Source: Tractidigestivibacter sp050946515
GTDB taxonomy: Bacteria; Actinomycetota; Coriobacteriia; Coriobacteriales; Atopobiaceae
Direction of reading: 5' to 3'
Length of the DNA: 64,000 nucleotides
Assembly: GCF_050946515.1 (NCBI RefSeq)
Contig: NZ_JBMNUX010000014.1
Span: 7,198-71,197 of the forward strand
Position numbers and translations under genes: made by a program. The notes beneath the pieces were generated by a model, which was not told the DNA's origin, ran no database searches, and saw nothing but the letters and a program-made list of their open reading frames with translations. Shown one piece after another: positions 33,678 to 42,630 of this stretch. Within the stretch, counting starts at the first letter, position 1, and each line of letters opens with the position of its first letter.

Positions 33678-34175
33678 ATGAGCATTAACAGAGTTAACAT
33701 TTCGGGCAACCTCACGAGAGACCCTGAGCTTCGTGCCACCGCTGGCGGTACGCAGGTGCTTGCTTTTGGCGTAGCGGTCAATGATCGGCGTCGCAATCAG
33801 CAGACTGGCGCTTGGGAGGACTACCCCAACTTTGTCGATTGCGTCATTTTCGGCACGCGTGCCGAAGCGCTTGCGCGCTACCTAAGGAAGGGCTCCAAGG
33901 TTGCAATAGAGGGCAAGCTCCGCTATAGCTCCTGGGAGACCAAGGACGGTCAGCGTCGTAGCAAACTCGAGGTTGTGGTAGACGACGTCGATTTCCTCTC
34001 TTCGAGGAACTCGCAGAACGCAGACGGTGGCTATAGCGCCCCCTCTCAGCGTCAGCAGCCCACCTATTCGGCACCTGCTCCATCGGTTGCTGCATCGCAG
34101 CAGCCCCAGCAGGCCCCTCAGGTTGTTCAGGCGCCGCCCTCGCCTGACGTCTATGACGAGGACATTCCGTTCTAA
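33678..34175 (+). CDS. ssb: Single-stranded DNA-binding protein
   Basis: A 165-residue protein with an OB fold at residues 1-110 (NRVNISGNLTRDPE, FVDCVIFGTRAE, KGSKVAIEGKLR), then a Gln/Pro/Ser-rich linker and the acidic tip DEDIPF that recruits repair and replication proteins. I prefer the ATG at 33678; a GTG at 33669 would add three residues and sits too close to GAGAGG. It lies between rpsF and rpsR as in most bacteria. Confidence 0.95.
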   Translation: MSINRVNISGNLTRDPELRATAGGTQVLAFGVAVNDRRRNQQTGAWEDYPNFVDCVIFGTRAEALARYLRKGSKVAIEGKLRYSSWETKDGQRRSKLEVVVDDVDFLSSRNSQNADGGYSAPSQRQQPTYSAPAPSVAASQQPQQAPQVVQAPPSPDVYDEDIPF

Positions 34176-34224
34176 TATTTCGGTAAGACGGTCAACGTAT
34201 CGTCTGTAGAAAGGCAACGAAGAC

Positions 34225-34500
34225 ATGGCTCAGCAGAAGAAGCAAGAATTTCAGCGCCAGCCGCGTCGCAAGTACTGCCAGCTTTGCAAGGAGAACGTCG
34301 AGTTCATTGATTACAAGGACACTCAGCTCCTTCGCAAGTATATGACCGACCGCGGCAAGATCAAGCCGCGCCGCGTCACTGGCGCTTGCACGCAGCATCA
34401 GCATGACATCGCGGTCGCCATCAAGCGCGCTCGCGTTATGGCCCTTCTCCCGTACACGGTTCCCGTGGTTTCCAGCCGCGGCGGCCGTAACCGTGGGTAG
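34225..34500 (+). CDS. rpsR: Small ribosomal subunit protein bS18, zinc-binding form
   Basis: A 91-residue protein with the family core DYKDTQLLRKYMTDRGKIKPRRVTG. It has CQLC near residue 18 and CTQHQ near residue 55, giving a Cys3-His set that fits the zinc-binding (C+) form of S18. It is longer at the C-terminus (SSRGGRNRG) than the E. coli protein. In the ribosome it pairs with S6, whose gene is in the same operon. Confidence 0.96.
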   Translation: MAQQKKQEFQRQPRRKYCQLCKENVEFIDYKDTQLLRKYMTDRGKIKPRRVTGACTQHQHDIAVAIKRARVMALLPYTVPVVSSRGGRNRG

Positions 34501-34535
34501 AATCAGGTCGTAGGCTTCAAGAAGGACCTCGGGCA

Positions 34536-35618
34536 ATGAGTGGCTGCAACGGAGTAGAAGACAAGCAGTGGGGATTCTCAACTCGGCGAGGGAGCGTCCA
34601 GACGGGCGATTCTAACGGCGGGTCGATAGTTCCTGCCGGTGGTCAGGCTCCTACACCTGCGCCCAACGGAAGGGCAACGCTGATTGGCGGCATCATTTCA
34701 TGCCTCATCGGCGGAATTCTTACTGGTTTTTTGCCTGTCGTTGGGTGCATGCTCGTCGCGTATGGGCTTGTGTTTGTCTGCTCCGGCAGAGGCTTGGGCT
34801 ACGCACTCGGCACGCTTGTGGCAACTGCTGCGGTTGTGACGGCAACGGCGTTTTTTGCCGGCACCGTGTACGTGCCTGACGCAATCATTGCCGCACTGCT
34901 GGCTTTTGCCTGCGCCTACTCAATGGTGCGCAAGCGGCTAACTCCTACGGTTGGGTTTCTTGTGGTGGTTGGCGGTACGCTAGGGCTTATAGCCTCGAGT
35001 ACCATCTACCTTTCACAGGCGGGAAGCTCCATCCAAGAGGTTATTCAGCAGGTTATCAACCAGTATCTCGAGGTAGCGGCTTTGCAGTCTGCCGCCATGG
35101 TGTCGGCGGTTCATGCTGTGGGGGATTATTGTCTGCAGTATTGGCCGTCGCTCTACCTCTTGACGGCAATAGCCTTCTTTGGCTTCGCCTATCTTGGGGT
35201 GCGCGTTGCTGCCCCAAAGGCAAATCCAAAGGTGGAGCTCCCCGACTTCACCCAGTACGACGTTCCCCTGTGGCTCGTTGGGGTGTTTGTGGTTACGCTT
35301 TTGGCGCTCTCGGCCAATGCAGTTAATCCCACGTTAGACGACGTGGTGACAATTGTTTGCGACAATCTTCTTGTTGCGCTCAGGATTGCGCTTGCGCTGC
35401 AAGGTCTTGCGATTGTCGCGTGGGTTGCAAAGAGCAAGAAGGCAGCCACGCCTATGAAGGTTGCTGCATATGTAGCGGCCGTCTTTCTTGAAGTTGAGCT
35501 TTATTTCATGGCTATCCTCGGTTTCGTGGATGTGTGGGCCAACTTCCGTCACCTCGCAAGAGGTGTGGGCAAGACCACTATCCAAGAAGACGATGGCCAA
35601 GATAATGGATCGGTCTAG
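34536..35618 (+). CDS. DUF2232 (YybS-like) membrane protein
   Basis: A 360-residue membrane protein. A polar N-terminus of about 45 residues is followed by about eight hydrophobic segments. The segment around residues 225-245 (DFTQYDVPLWLVGVF) matches the place where YybS proteins carry a conserved D-x-P-x-W motif. YybS-type genes lie between rpsR and rplI in many Gram-positive genomes, as here. The gdpP gene that follows in Bacillus is absent. Function is unknown. The stop is 23 bases before rplI. Confidence 0.83.
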   Translation: MSGCNGVEDKQWGFSTRRGSVQTGDSNGGSIVPAGGQAPTPAPNGRATLIGGIISCLIGGILTGFLPVVGCMLVAYGLVFVCSGRGLGYALGTLVATAAVVTATAFFAGTVYVPDAIIAALLAFACAYSMVRKRLTPTVGFLVVVGGTLGLIASSTIYLSQAGSSIQEVIQQVINQYLEVAALQSAAMVSAVHAVGDYCLQYWPSLYLLTAIAFFGFAYLGVRVAAPKANPKVELPDFTQYDVPLWLVGVFVVTLLALSANAVNPTLDDVVTIVCDNLLVALRIALALQGLAIVAWVAKSKKAATPMKVAAYVAAVFLEVELYFMAILGFVDVWANFRHLARGVGKTTIQEDDGQDNGSV

Positions 35619-35641
35619 CCGATTGTTCTAAGGAGTATCCC

Positions 35642-36169
35642 ATGAAAGTCATCCTCTTGGATGAGCTCAGGGGCAAGGGTGGCGAGGGCGACATCGTAGA
35701 CGTCGCCCAGGGCTATGCAGAGAACTATCTGTTCCCCAACAAGATTGCCCAGCCTGCGACCCCCGGCAACATCAAGCAGCTTGAGGAGCGCCGCCATAAC
35801 ATCGCAAAGCGCGAGGAGAAGCGCATTGCTGATGCCGAGGCGACCAAGGCCGTTCTTGACGGCAAGTCTGTGAAGGTTGACGCCAAGATTGGCGATGAGG
35901 GCCAGCTCTTTGGCTCTGTCACCTCTCAGCAGATTGTCGACGCCATCAAGGCTCAGCTTGGCGTTGAGCTTGACCGCAAGCGCATTGCTCGCGGCGCAAC
36001 CATTAAGACCTCTGGTGCCCACAAGGTCGAGGTCAACCTCTATCGTGACATCAACGCCACGATCACCGTGCTCGTCGGTGTCGACGCAGCCGAGCCCGCG
36101 CCCGAGAAAGAGCCCGAGGCAGAGGCTGAGGAGAATGCCGAGGAGAATACCGAGGCTGTTTCTGAGTAG
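35642..36169 (+). CDS. rplI: Large ribosomal subunit protein bL9
   Basis: A 175-residue protein. The N-terminal domain begins MKVILLDELRGKGGEGDIVDVA and carries the conserved NYLFP. A long central helix (ERRHNIAKREEKRI) leads to the C-terminal RNA-binding domain. The last 25 residues are an added, almost purely acidic tail (EPEAEAEENAEEN). It is the last gene of the rpsF operon. Confidence 0.96.
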   Translation: MKVILLDELRGKGGEGDIVDVAQGYAENYLFPNKIAQPATPGNIKQLEERRHNIAKREEKRIADAEATKAVLDGKSVKVDAKIGDEGQLFGSVTSQQIVDAIKAQLGVELDRKRIARGATIKTSGAHKVEVNLYRDINATITVLVGVDAAEPAPEKEPEAEAEENAEENTEAVSE

Positions 36170-36273
36170 CTTGTCAAGTTTTGAACAACCACCATTTCTA
36201 GCTGGGGATTTCAACAATAACCACAGGTAGAGGGCTTGGTTGTAAGCGGAAAATTCCGCTATGTTCTTTTCGT

Positions 36274-36316
36274 GATTGCCCCGTGAGTGAATTCGCGCCG
36301 CGGGGCAATCTTTTTT
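36274..36316 (+). terminator. Rho-independent terminator after rplI
   Basis: A perfect 10-bp stem GATTGCCCCG/CGGGGCAATC with a 17-base loop and six T residues. Confidence 0.92.
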
Positions 36317-36463
36317 ACTGAATTTCTTTGTGCCATTTACCTGCGGAAACGTTAGACGAACGGATAGGCAGCAATAAAATCGTAGGAAAACGCAGCTCAT
36401 TTTGCATAAATGTGAATTTGTCCGGTTTACGGGGGCTTGACAAATCAGAACAGCGGAAAAAAT

Positions 36464-36481
36464 TGTTGAAAACGTTGAAAA
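36464..36481 (-). promoter_or_regulatory. Tandem DnaA-box-like sites upstream of dnaB
   Basis: TGTTGAAAA (36464-36472) is the exact reverse complement of TTTTCAACA, and the adjacent CGTTGAAAA (36473-36481) differs at one base. They lie about 25 bp after a TTGACA hexamer, so bound protein could repress or activate dnaB. Confidence 0.45.
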
Positions 36482-36642
36482 CTCGAGAAACCCCCGCTAT
36501 TAGGCGTGGACCATTAACAATCTCAGTGGATGGTTGCTCATGGCCTCGCCGCACTCGTCCGCTGGCATCCCTATATTTGATGTAGCATCCTCAACACAAG
36601 CGTTTCTACGCTCACAGAGAGACTGAGAAAGAGAAGGACCCC

Positions 36643-38037
36643 TTGCCTCAAGAAGACTTCGATATCAACCCAACGAGAATGACCGCAACGCACGAGACCG
36701 CAATGCCGCAGGACCCGGAGGCAGAGGCCTCTGTTCTCTCGGCCATGATCTTGTCTCGTGACGTTCTGCAAGAGTGTCTTGTTGAGCTCGAGCCGGATGA
36801 CTTCTACATTCCTTCAAACCAGAAGATCTTCTCTGCAATCTCAGAGATGTTCTCTCGCAATCTGCCTGTAGACACCATTTCCCTCGCTGACTATCTCAAG
36901 ACGCAGGGCGAGCTTGAGCGTGTCGGTGGCAGAGCTTATCTGCTTGACCTTGGCAACAACACGCTGGCGCTGGCGGGCTGGCATAACCACGTTGACATGA
37001 TTCGTCGCGACTCTACGCTCAGACGCATGATTTCGGCGTCTGCCCAGATCACCGCCTTAGCCTACGACGCCCCCGAGAATACAAAAGAGGTTGTCGACAG
37101 GGCTGAGAAGCTCCTTCTGGACGTGACCAACCGAGATGTCCGCAACAGCTACCAGTCGCTCGAAGAGATTATGGGCGAGTACTATGAGCAGCTGGGCGAG
37201 CTCTGCGCCGACCAGTCGAAGAAGCTTGGCGTAAGCACGGGATTTCCCTCCATCGACGCCATGCTTCTGGGCCTTCGCCCTGGTCAGATGGTTGTCGTCG
37301 GCGCCCGTCCTGGTGTCGGTAAGACATCGTTTGCGCTGAACCTTGCTGTCAACGCTGCTGCTGACGGCGCGAGCGTCGCGTTCTTCTCTCTTGAGATGAG
37401 CAAGGTCGAGATTGCGCAACGCTTGCTCTCGTCGCAATCGGGCGTCTCTCTGCAGGACATTCGCGCGGCGCGCATTCGTGACAACCAGTGGCCAATGCTT
37501 CTCCAGGCCACCGACGACCTCTCGCGTCTCGATATCATGATTGACGATACGCCTGGCACGACAGTTACTGAGATTCGCGCAAAGGCGCGTCGCATGCTTC
37601 ACGGCAAAGAGCTTGGCGTGGTTATTGTCGACTACCTGCAGCTGCTTTCCCCGCCCGTCGGGGGGCACCGTGCTGACAGCCGTGCCACTGAGGTCTCCGA
37701 GATGTCTCGTGGCATCAAGATCATGGCCAAGGACCTCAACTGCCCCGTCATTGCGCTCTCTCAGCTCAATCGTCAGGTCACCGATCGAAAGGGCCAGAAG
37801 CCCCAGCTCTCCGACCTGCGCGAATCCGGCTCCATCGAGCAGGATGCGGACATCGTTATCCTGCTTGACCGCTCGATGACCGAGGACGAGGCCGCGCGCG
37901 ACGACCGTCCCGACGTTGGCATCACCAACTTCATAATCGCAAAGAACCGCTCCGGCGCGCTCGGCGAGGTGCCCCTCACCTTTGTGGGCAACAAGACCAA
38001 GTTCCTCGAAGTAACCAATCGTTATCCAAACGACTAG
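36643..38037 (+). CDS. dnaB: Replicative DNA helicase DnaB
   Basis: A 464-residue hexameric helicase. The N-terminal collar starts at about residue 25 (PQDPEAEASVLSAM). The RecA-like domain has Walker A GARPGVGKTS (about 220-229), the arginine finger region and DLRESGSIEQDADIV. No intein is present. The start is TTG at 36643 with AAGGA five bases upstream; the next ATG at 36679 has no ribosome site. It has its own control region separate from rplI. Confidence 0.94.
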   Translation: MPQEDFDINPTRMTATHETAMPQDPEAEASVLSAMILSRDVLQECLVELEPDDFYIPSNQKIFSAISEMFSRNLPVDTISLADYLKTQGELERVGGRAYLLDLGNNTLALAGWHNHVDMIRRDSTLRRMISASAQITALAYDAPENTKEVVDRAEKLLLDVTNRDVRNSYQSLEEIMGEYYEQLGELCADQSKKLGVSTGFPSIDAMLLGLRPGQMVVVGARPGVGKTSFALNLAVNAAADGASVAFFSLEMSKVEIAQRLLSSQSGVSLQDIRAARIRDNQWPMLLQATDDLSRLDIMIDDTPGTTVTEIRAKARRMLHGKELGVVIVDYLQLLSPPVGGHRADSRATEVSEMSRGIKIMAKDLNCPVIALSQLNRQVTDRKGQKPQLSDLRESGSIEQDADIVILLDRSMTEDEAARDDRPDVGITNFIIAKNRSGALGEVPLTFVGNKTKFLEVTNRYPND

Positions 38038-38179
38038 CGGAGTCATCATGGCGACCGCCGACCGTCGCTGCGCGGGCTCGTTCATGCCGTATACTTACAT
38101 AATGCGGAAGACCGACTGCGGGCTTTCGTGGTTGCCGGCATGAGCCGGCGCCATTCTCACAACAATCGAAGGAGAAGCA

Positions 38180-39460
38180 ATGCCGGCTACAGTTCTCGTG
38201 GGTACTCAGTGGGGCGACGAGGGCAAGGGCAAGGTGACCGACCTTATTTCTGGCGATTATGACGTCGTTTGCCGCTATGCCGGCGGTGCCAACGCAGGTC
38301 ATACCGTCATTGCTGGCGGTCATAAGCTAGCCCTTCACCAGGTTCCCTCTGGCGTTATGTACAAGGGCGTCTATCCCGTCATCGGCAACGGCTGCATCGT
38401 TGACCCGGAGATTCTTCTGAGCGAGATTGACATGCTCGAAGAGCAAGGCATCTCTTGCGATGACCTCAAGATCTCGGGGAACGCTCATATCGTGATGCCC
38501 TATCACAAAGACCTTGATGGCGCGCACGAGAAGAAGCTCGGAAAGAACCTCATCGGCACCACCAAGCGCGGCGTTGGTCCTACCTATATGGACAAGATGA
38601 ACCGTATCGGTCTGCGCATTCAGGACATGCTGGACGAGAAGATCTTCCGCGAGAAGCTCGACGCGGCGCTGTCTTACACCAACCCCATTCTCGAGAAGGT
38701 CTATGAGCTCCCCACCTACACGGTCGACCAAATCTGCGAGACCTATCTGCCGTATGCCGAGCGCATCCGCCCCTACATCGTCGAGAGCTCCATGTTCTTG
38801 AACGAGCAGCTCGAGGCCGGGAAGAACATCCTCTTTGAGGGCGCCCAGGCAACGATGCTGGACATCGATCACGGCACCTATCCGTTCGTCACGAGCTCCA
38901 ACTGCACCGCTGGTGGAGCCGTCACCGGCTCGGGAGTTGGTCCCACCCAGATCTCTCGCGTCCTTGGCGTTGCAAAGGCGTACCTCACGCGTGTTGGCTC
39001 CGGTCCTTTCCCGACAGAGCTGTTTGACGAGGTTGGCGACAAGCTGGGCGAGGTTGGCCATGAGTATGGCGTTACTACTGGTCGCAAGCGTCGCTGCGGC
39101 TGGTACGATGCCGTTGTTGTCAACTACGCCGCCCGCGTGAACGGTCTTACCGACCTTGCCATCACCAAGCTCGACGTCCTCGGCTGCCTGGACGAGATCA
39201 AGGTCTGCGTTGCCTACGAGTGCGACGGCAAGACCTACAAGACCGTCCCCGAGTTCCAGGGCGTCTTCTACCACGCAAAGCCCGTCTACGAGACCCTGCC
39301 AGGATGGAAGTGCGACATCTCCAACGTTCGCAACTTCTACCAGCTCCCCCGCGAGGCCAAGGACTACATCGACTTCCTCGAGCAGCTCGCAGGCGTGCGC
39401 GTCTCCATCATCACGGTTGGGCCTGACCGCGAGCAGACCATCAACCGTGGCTGGAAGTAG
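38180..39460 (+). CDS. purA: Adenylosuccinate synthase
   Basis: A 426-residue enzyme that converts IMP, aspartate and GTP to adenylosuccinate, the first step to AMP. GTP-binding motifs are GTQWGDEGKGK (residues 8-18) with catalytic Asp and GGANAGHT, and the later TTKRGVGP loop and TTGRKRRCGWYD are intact. AAGGAG precedes the ATG. A small GCCGGC hairpin (38134-38149) lies in the leader. It begins a run of purine genes on the plus strand. Confidence 0.97.
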   Translation: MPATVLVGTQWGDEGKGKVTDLISGDYDVVCRYAGGANAGHTVIAGGHKLALHQVPSGVMYKGVYPVIGNGCIVDPEILLSEIDMLEEQGISCDDLKISGNAHIVMPYHKDLDGAHEKKLGKNLIGTTKRGVGPTYMDKMNRIGLRIQDMLDEKIFREKLDAALSYTNPILEKVYELPTYTVDQICETYLPYAERIRPYIVESSMFLNEQLEAGKNILFEGAQATMLDIDHGTYPFVTSSNCTAGGAVTGSGVGPTQISRVLGVAKAYLTRVGSGPFPTELFDEVGDKLGEVGHEYGVTTGRKRRCGWYDAVVVNYAARVNGLTDLAITKLDVLGCLDEIKVCVAYECDGKTYKTVPEFQGVFYHAKPVYETLPGWKCDISNVRNFYQLPREAKDYIDFLEQLAGVRVSIITVGPDREQTINRGWK

Positions 39461-39475
39461 AGCTCTTTATGCTGA

Positions 39476-39497
39476 TGCCGGCGCCTGTGCGCCGGCA
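39476..39497 (+). other. Hairpin between purA and purD
   Basis: A perfect 9-bp stem TGCCGGCGC/GCGCCGGCA with a CTGT loop and no U-tract. It may protect mRNA ends or set relative expression rather than end transcription. Confidence 0.5.
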
Positions 39498-39520
39498 CAG
39501 CTTGTTAGGGAGGCCCATCC

Positions 39521-40816
39521 ATGAGCGATTCAAAGATTGACATCCTGCTGCTTGGCGCCGGCGGTCGTGAGCATGCGCTGCTCACCAAGCTTGCCGAATC
39601 TCCCCGTGCAGGCAAGTTGTGGGTTGCGCCGGGCAATGGCGGCATGTACGCAATAGCCGAGCGAGCCGGCATCAATCAGAATTCTCCAGTCGAGGTTGCA
39701 GACTTTGCCCGCAAGCAGGGCATTGGCCTCGTGGTCATCGGTCCCGAGGCACCGCTTGTCGAAGGCGTGGCAGACGCGGTGCGCTCAGCTGGCGTCGCCT
39801 GCTTCGGCCCCAACGCCTCTGCGGCTCGCATGGAGGGCTCCAAGAAGTTTGCCAAGCAGGTCATGGCCCGCGCTGGCGTCCCTACGGCCGCATGGCGCTC
39901 GTTCACCGACGAGCAGTCCTGTGCCGATTATGTCAAGCGCATTGGCGGCCCCTGCGTCGTGAAGGCAGACGGTCTGGCGGCTGGCAAAGGCGTCATTGTT
40001 GCCTCAACCACTGATGAGGCGCTAGACGGCGTTCACGAGTGCTTCTCAGGTCACTTTGGCGAGGCTGGCAGCACCGTTGTGATTGAGGAGACCCTTGAAG
40101 GGCCCGAGTGCTCTCTTCTCGCTCTTACTGACGGCCATACGCTGGTGCCGCTTGCCACCTCGCAAGACCACAAGCGCGCCCTTGATGGAGACAAGGGTCC
40201 CAATACTGGTGGCATGGGCGTCTACTCTCCTGTCCCGCTGGTGACTGACGAAGAGCTTTCCGCGATGATTGCAATCGAGCAGCGCGTGGTTGATGAGCTT
40301 AACTCTGAGGGCATTACCTACTCTGGCTGTCTTTATGGCGGCTTCATGCTTACCAAGGACGGTCCCAAGGTGCTTGAGTTCAACGCGCGCTTTGGCGACC
40401 CCGAGACCCAGGTTGTTCTCCCGCGCATGCGTGGCGACCTCCTCGAGGCGTTTCTTGCCTGCGACAATGGCACGCTTTCTCCTGACATGGTTTCTTGGGA
40501 TGATGACTGGGCGGTCTCTGTGGTGCTTACCAGCGCCGGCTACCCCGGCAAATACGAGACGGGCAAGCCCATCACGGGAATCGAGAATGCCGAGAAGCTC
40601 GAGGGCGTTACCGTCTACCATGCGGGTACTGCGCTTTCTGATGACGGGCAGCTTGTGACTGCCGGTGGTCGCGTGCTGGATGTAACCGCCGTGGCAGACA
40701 CCTTCGATGATGCCCGCAAGCAGGCCTACGCCGCCTGTGACCTCATCAACTTTGAGGGCAAGACGTTCCGTCACGACATTGGCATGAAGGCAATTCTCGG
40801 CAGGCAGAACCTCTAG
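39521..40816 (+). CDS. purD: Phosphoribosylamine--glycine ligase
   Basis: A 431-residue ATP-grasp enzyme, step two of purine synthesis (phosphoribosylamine plus glycine to GAR). Motifs include GAGGREHAL near the start, KADGLAAGKGV for ATP, and PNTGGMGVYSP with the following EFNARFGDPE metal site. GGGAGG precedes the ATG. Length is standard for the monofunctional enzyme. It lies 60 bp after purA. Confidence 0.96.
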   Translation: MSDSKIDILLLGAGGREHALLTKLAESPRAGKLWVAPGNGGMYAIAERAGINQNSPVEVADFARKQGIGLVVIGPEAPLVEGVADAVRSAGVACFGPNASAARMEGSKKFAKQVMARAGVPTAAWRSFTDEQSCADYVKRIGGPCVVKADGLAAGKGVIVASTTDEALDGVHECFSGHFGEAGSTVVIEETLEGPECSLLALTDGHTLVPLATSQDHKRALDGDKGPNTGGMGVYSPVPLVTDEELSAMIAIEQRVVDELNSEGITYSGCLYGGFMLTKDGPKVLEFNARFGDPETQVVLPRMRGDLLEAFLACDNGTLSPDMVSWDDDWAVSVVLTSAGYPGKYETGKPITGIENAEKLEGVTVYHAGTALSDDGQLVTAGGRVLDVTAVADTFDDARKQAYAACDLINFEGKTFRHDIGMKAILGRQNL

Positions 40817-40849
40817 AGGGCATCTAGTATTGAAAGGGGCGCAAGGCGC

Positions 40850-41689
40850 TTGACGGCCGATAGCAACAAGAACATTCAGAACAAGAACGAGAAGGACGAG
40901 TCCACAAGCCAGTCAACGGATGAGCCTGTCTCTGCGTTGCAGACAGACTTCTCTGCAAGACCCACAATGGACGACCTTCGCGACGCCGTCTCTGACATGC
41001 GCTCCGTTGCAAACAGCCTTACCTACGACGGCGACCGCACGAGGCAAGACCACCTGTCCGGCGAGCCCGTCGCTCGTCGCCTTGTCTTGGGTGACGAGGA
41101 CCCGCGTGACGCCAGTCTCTCTGAAGTGCCCGTCTCTGAGGATGTCGCCTGGAAGGGTCGCATCTTTAACGTCAACCGCCTTCGTGTTCGTATGCCAGAC
41201 GGTCGGATTGCCCTTCGTGATGTGGTGCGCCATCCCGGAGCCGTAGCCATTGTTGCTCTTACTGACGAAGGTCGCATCTGCCTTGTTCGCCAGTACCGCA
41301 CGGCGCTTGGCCGCGTGACGGTAGAAATTCCCGCTGGCAAGCTGACGCCTGGCGAGGACCCCCTTGAGGCGGCAAATCGCGAGCTGCTTGAGGAAACCGG
41401 AATGGTTGCAGATAAAATGGCCTATCTGACTACCATTGCCACGTCTGACGGATTCTGCGACGAGCTCATTCATATCTACATGGCATCGGGCCTGATTTTT
41501 AAGGGCTCCAGTCCCGATGCCGACGAGTTCATCAACGTTGACCTCGTTGAGCTGCCAGATCTTGTCGACGCCGTCCTTGACGGTAAGATTGAAGACGCTA
41601 AAACTGTGGTAGGCGCCCTCATTTGTGACGCTGTGTCGCACAGGCTTACCATGACTAATCCCAGCGACGGGGAGAGTTTCAATGGCTAA
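40850..41689 (+). CDS. Nudix hydrolase, probably ADP-ribose pyrophosphatase type
   Basis: A 279-residue protein. The Nudix box occupies residues 163-185 with the complete G-x5-E-x7-RE-x2-EE-x-G pattern (GEDPLEAANRELLEETG). The surrounding RHPGAVAIVAL and QYRTALG segments match ADP-ribose pyrophosphatases of the NudF/YqkG group. The first 95 residues are a polar extension not found in those enzymes. The start is TTG at 40850 after AAGGGG; an ATG at 40967 would remove part of it. The last 8 bases overlap the next gene. Confidence 0.85.
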   Translation: MTADSNKNIQNKNEKDESTSQSTDEPVSALQTDFSARPTMDDLRDAVSDMRSVANSLTYDGDRTRQDHLSGEPVARRLVLGDEDPRDASLSEVPVSEDVAWKGRIFNVNRLRVRMPDGRIALRDVVRHPGAVAIVALTDEGRICLVRQYRTALGRVTVEIPAGKLTPGEDPLEAANRELLEETGMVADKMAYLTTIATSDGFCDELIHIYMASGLIFKGSSPDADEFINVDLVELPDLVDAVLDGKIEDAKTVVGALICDAVSHRLTMTNPSDGESFNG

Positions 41690-42515
41690 GAAGTACGAGG
41701 TAGCACGCAGACAGACAAACGCCTTGACCGAAGACGAGGCCGAGAAGCTCTTTGAGACCGTCGACGAAACTGGTCACTCAAACGAAGAGCGTGCTCGTCG
41801 TGAAAAGAAACTGCGCAGCGAAAAAGGACAGGGAGAGGAATTTGACCCGCTGTCTGCCGGAGACCCCTCAGGCTCGAACGTTGGCCAGGTCATTGCAAAG
41901 ACCGCTGTCGGCGTTGTTGTAACGCTCCTCGTCGTCATTGTCGCCGCACAGGTTATCTATGGTTTGGTGCGCCGCTCCAACACGGCTGACCTTTCGAGCA
42001 ACGTTACGGTTTCTACAGTTGCCTCTGCCCTGCGCGGCGGAGTGGAGTGGGGCAACGGTTTCACGCAGTTCCCCGAGGACTTCTCCGTCCAGGAAGCCGA
42101 CGAGAACACGGGAACCGTTGAGGTCACGGTCATCGACACATCCTCTGAAGACGCTCTTGAGTGCTTCGCTGGCTCGCAGGTGCAAGCAGCCGCATTTTCG
42201 GTCAACTGTCTGCTCAACCCCAATATCGACACCGTCATCTACCACGTGAACGTCCATATGGACTCTGAGGGCAACTTCCAGCAGTCCTCGTTCTTTGGCT
42301 TCTTCAAGCCGACGGGCGACGTCACGTCGTTCATGACCTTCGTCTGGACAAAGACTCAGTCGTCTGATGGCGTGTACTTCAATTGTTCGATTACGGGCGT
42401 CAACGACGACGTTCAGGACGAGCTGCGCGACGCCATCACCACGTCGTTCACTCCGGTGCAGATTATCTCTGACCTCACTGGCTCGTCTTCGTCCAGCTCG
42501 TCTGACAGCCAATAG
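41682..42515 (+). CDS. Uncharacterised single-pass membrane protein
   Basis: A 277-residue protein of no family that I recognise. A charged cytoplasmic N-terminus (1-65) leads to one membrane helix (about 70-93, VIAKTAVGVVVTLLVV), then an extracytoplasmic domain of about 170 residues with two cysteines that could form a disulfide, and a Ser-rich end. The ATG lies inside the end of the Nudix gene, so translation is coupled. A strong terminator follows. Function is unknown; the coupling suggests only shared expression. Confidence 0.65.
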   Translation: MAKKYEVARRQTNALTEDEAEKLFETVDETGHSNEERARREKKLRSEKGQGEEFDPLSAGDPSGSNVGQVIAKTAVGVVVTLLVVIVAAQVIYGLVRRSNTADLSSNVTVSTVASALRGGVEWGNGFTQFPEDFSVQEADENTGTVEVTVIDTSSEDALECFAGSQVQAAAFSVNCLLNPNIDTVIYHVNVHMDSEGNFQQSSFFGFFKPTGDVTSFMTFVWTKTQSSDGVYFNCSITGVNDDVQDELRDAITTSFTPVQIISDLTGSSSSSSSDSQ

Positions 42516-42563
42516 CAGCAGCGTCCGCTACGAGGCGGCGCGGATGGGCTTCCAACAAGAAGC

Positions 42564-42600
42564 GGGCGGTCCCTTCTCGACGTAGTGAGGGACCGCCCTT
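42564..42600 (+). terminator. Terminator after the membrane-protein gene, likely bidirectional
   Basis: GGGCGGTCCCTT pairs with AGGGACCGCCC around a 12-base loop and is followed by TTATTG. It lies between convergent genes. Confidence 0.8.
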
Positions 42601-42630
42601 ATTGCTTGTCGCTTTTTTGGCGACGATTGC

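Larger units (their letters stand above)
36170..36642. other. 473-bp gap between rplI and dnaB: terminator and dnaB control region
   Basis: It holds the rplI terminator (36274-36316), a TTGACA hexamer at 36437-36442, and a pair of DnaA-box-like repeats at 36464-36481. A further look-alike (ATTTCAACA) lies near 36208. I see no gene. The leader before the dnaB TTG start is about 150 bases. Confidence 0.65.
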
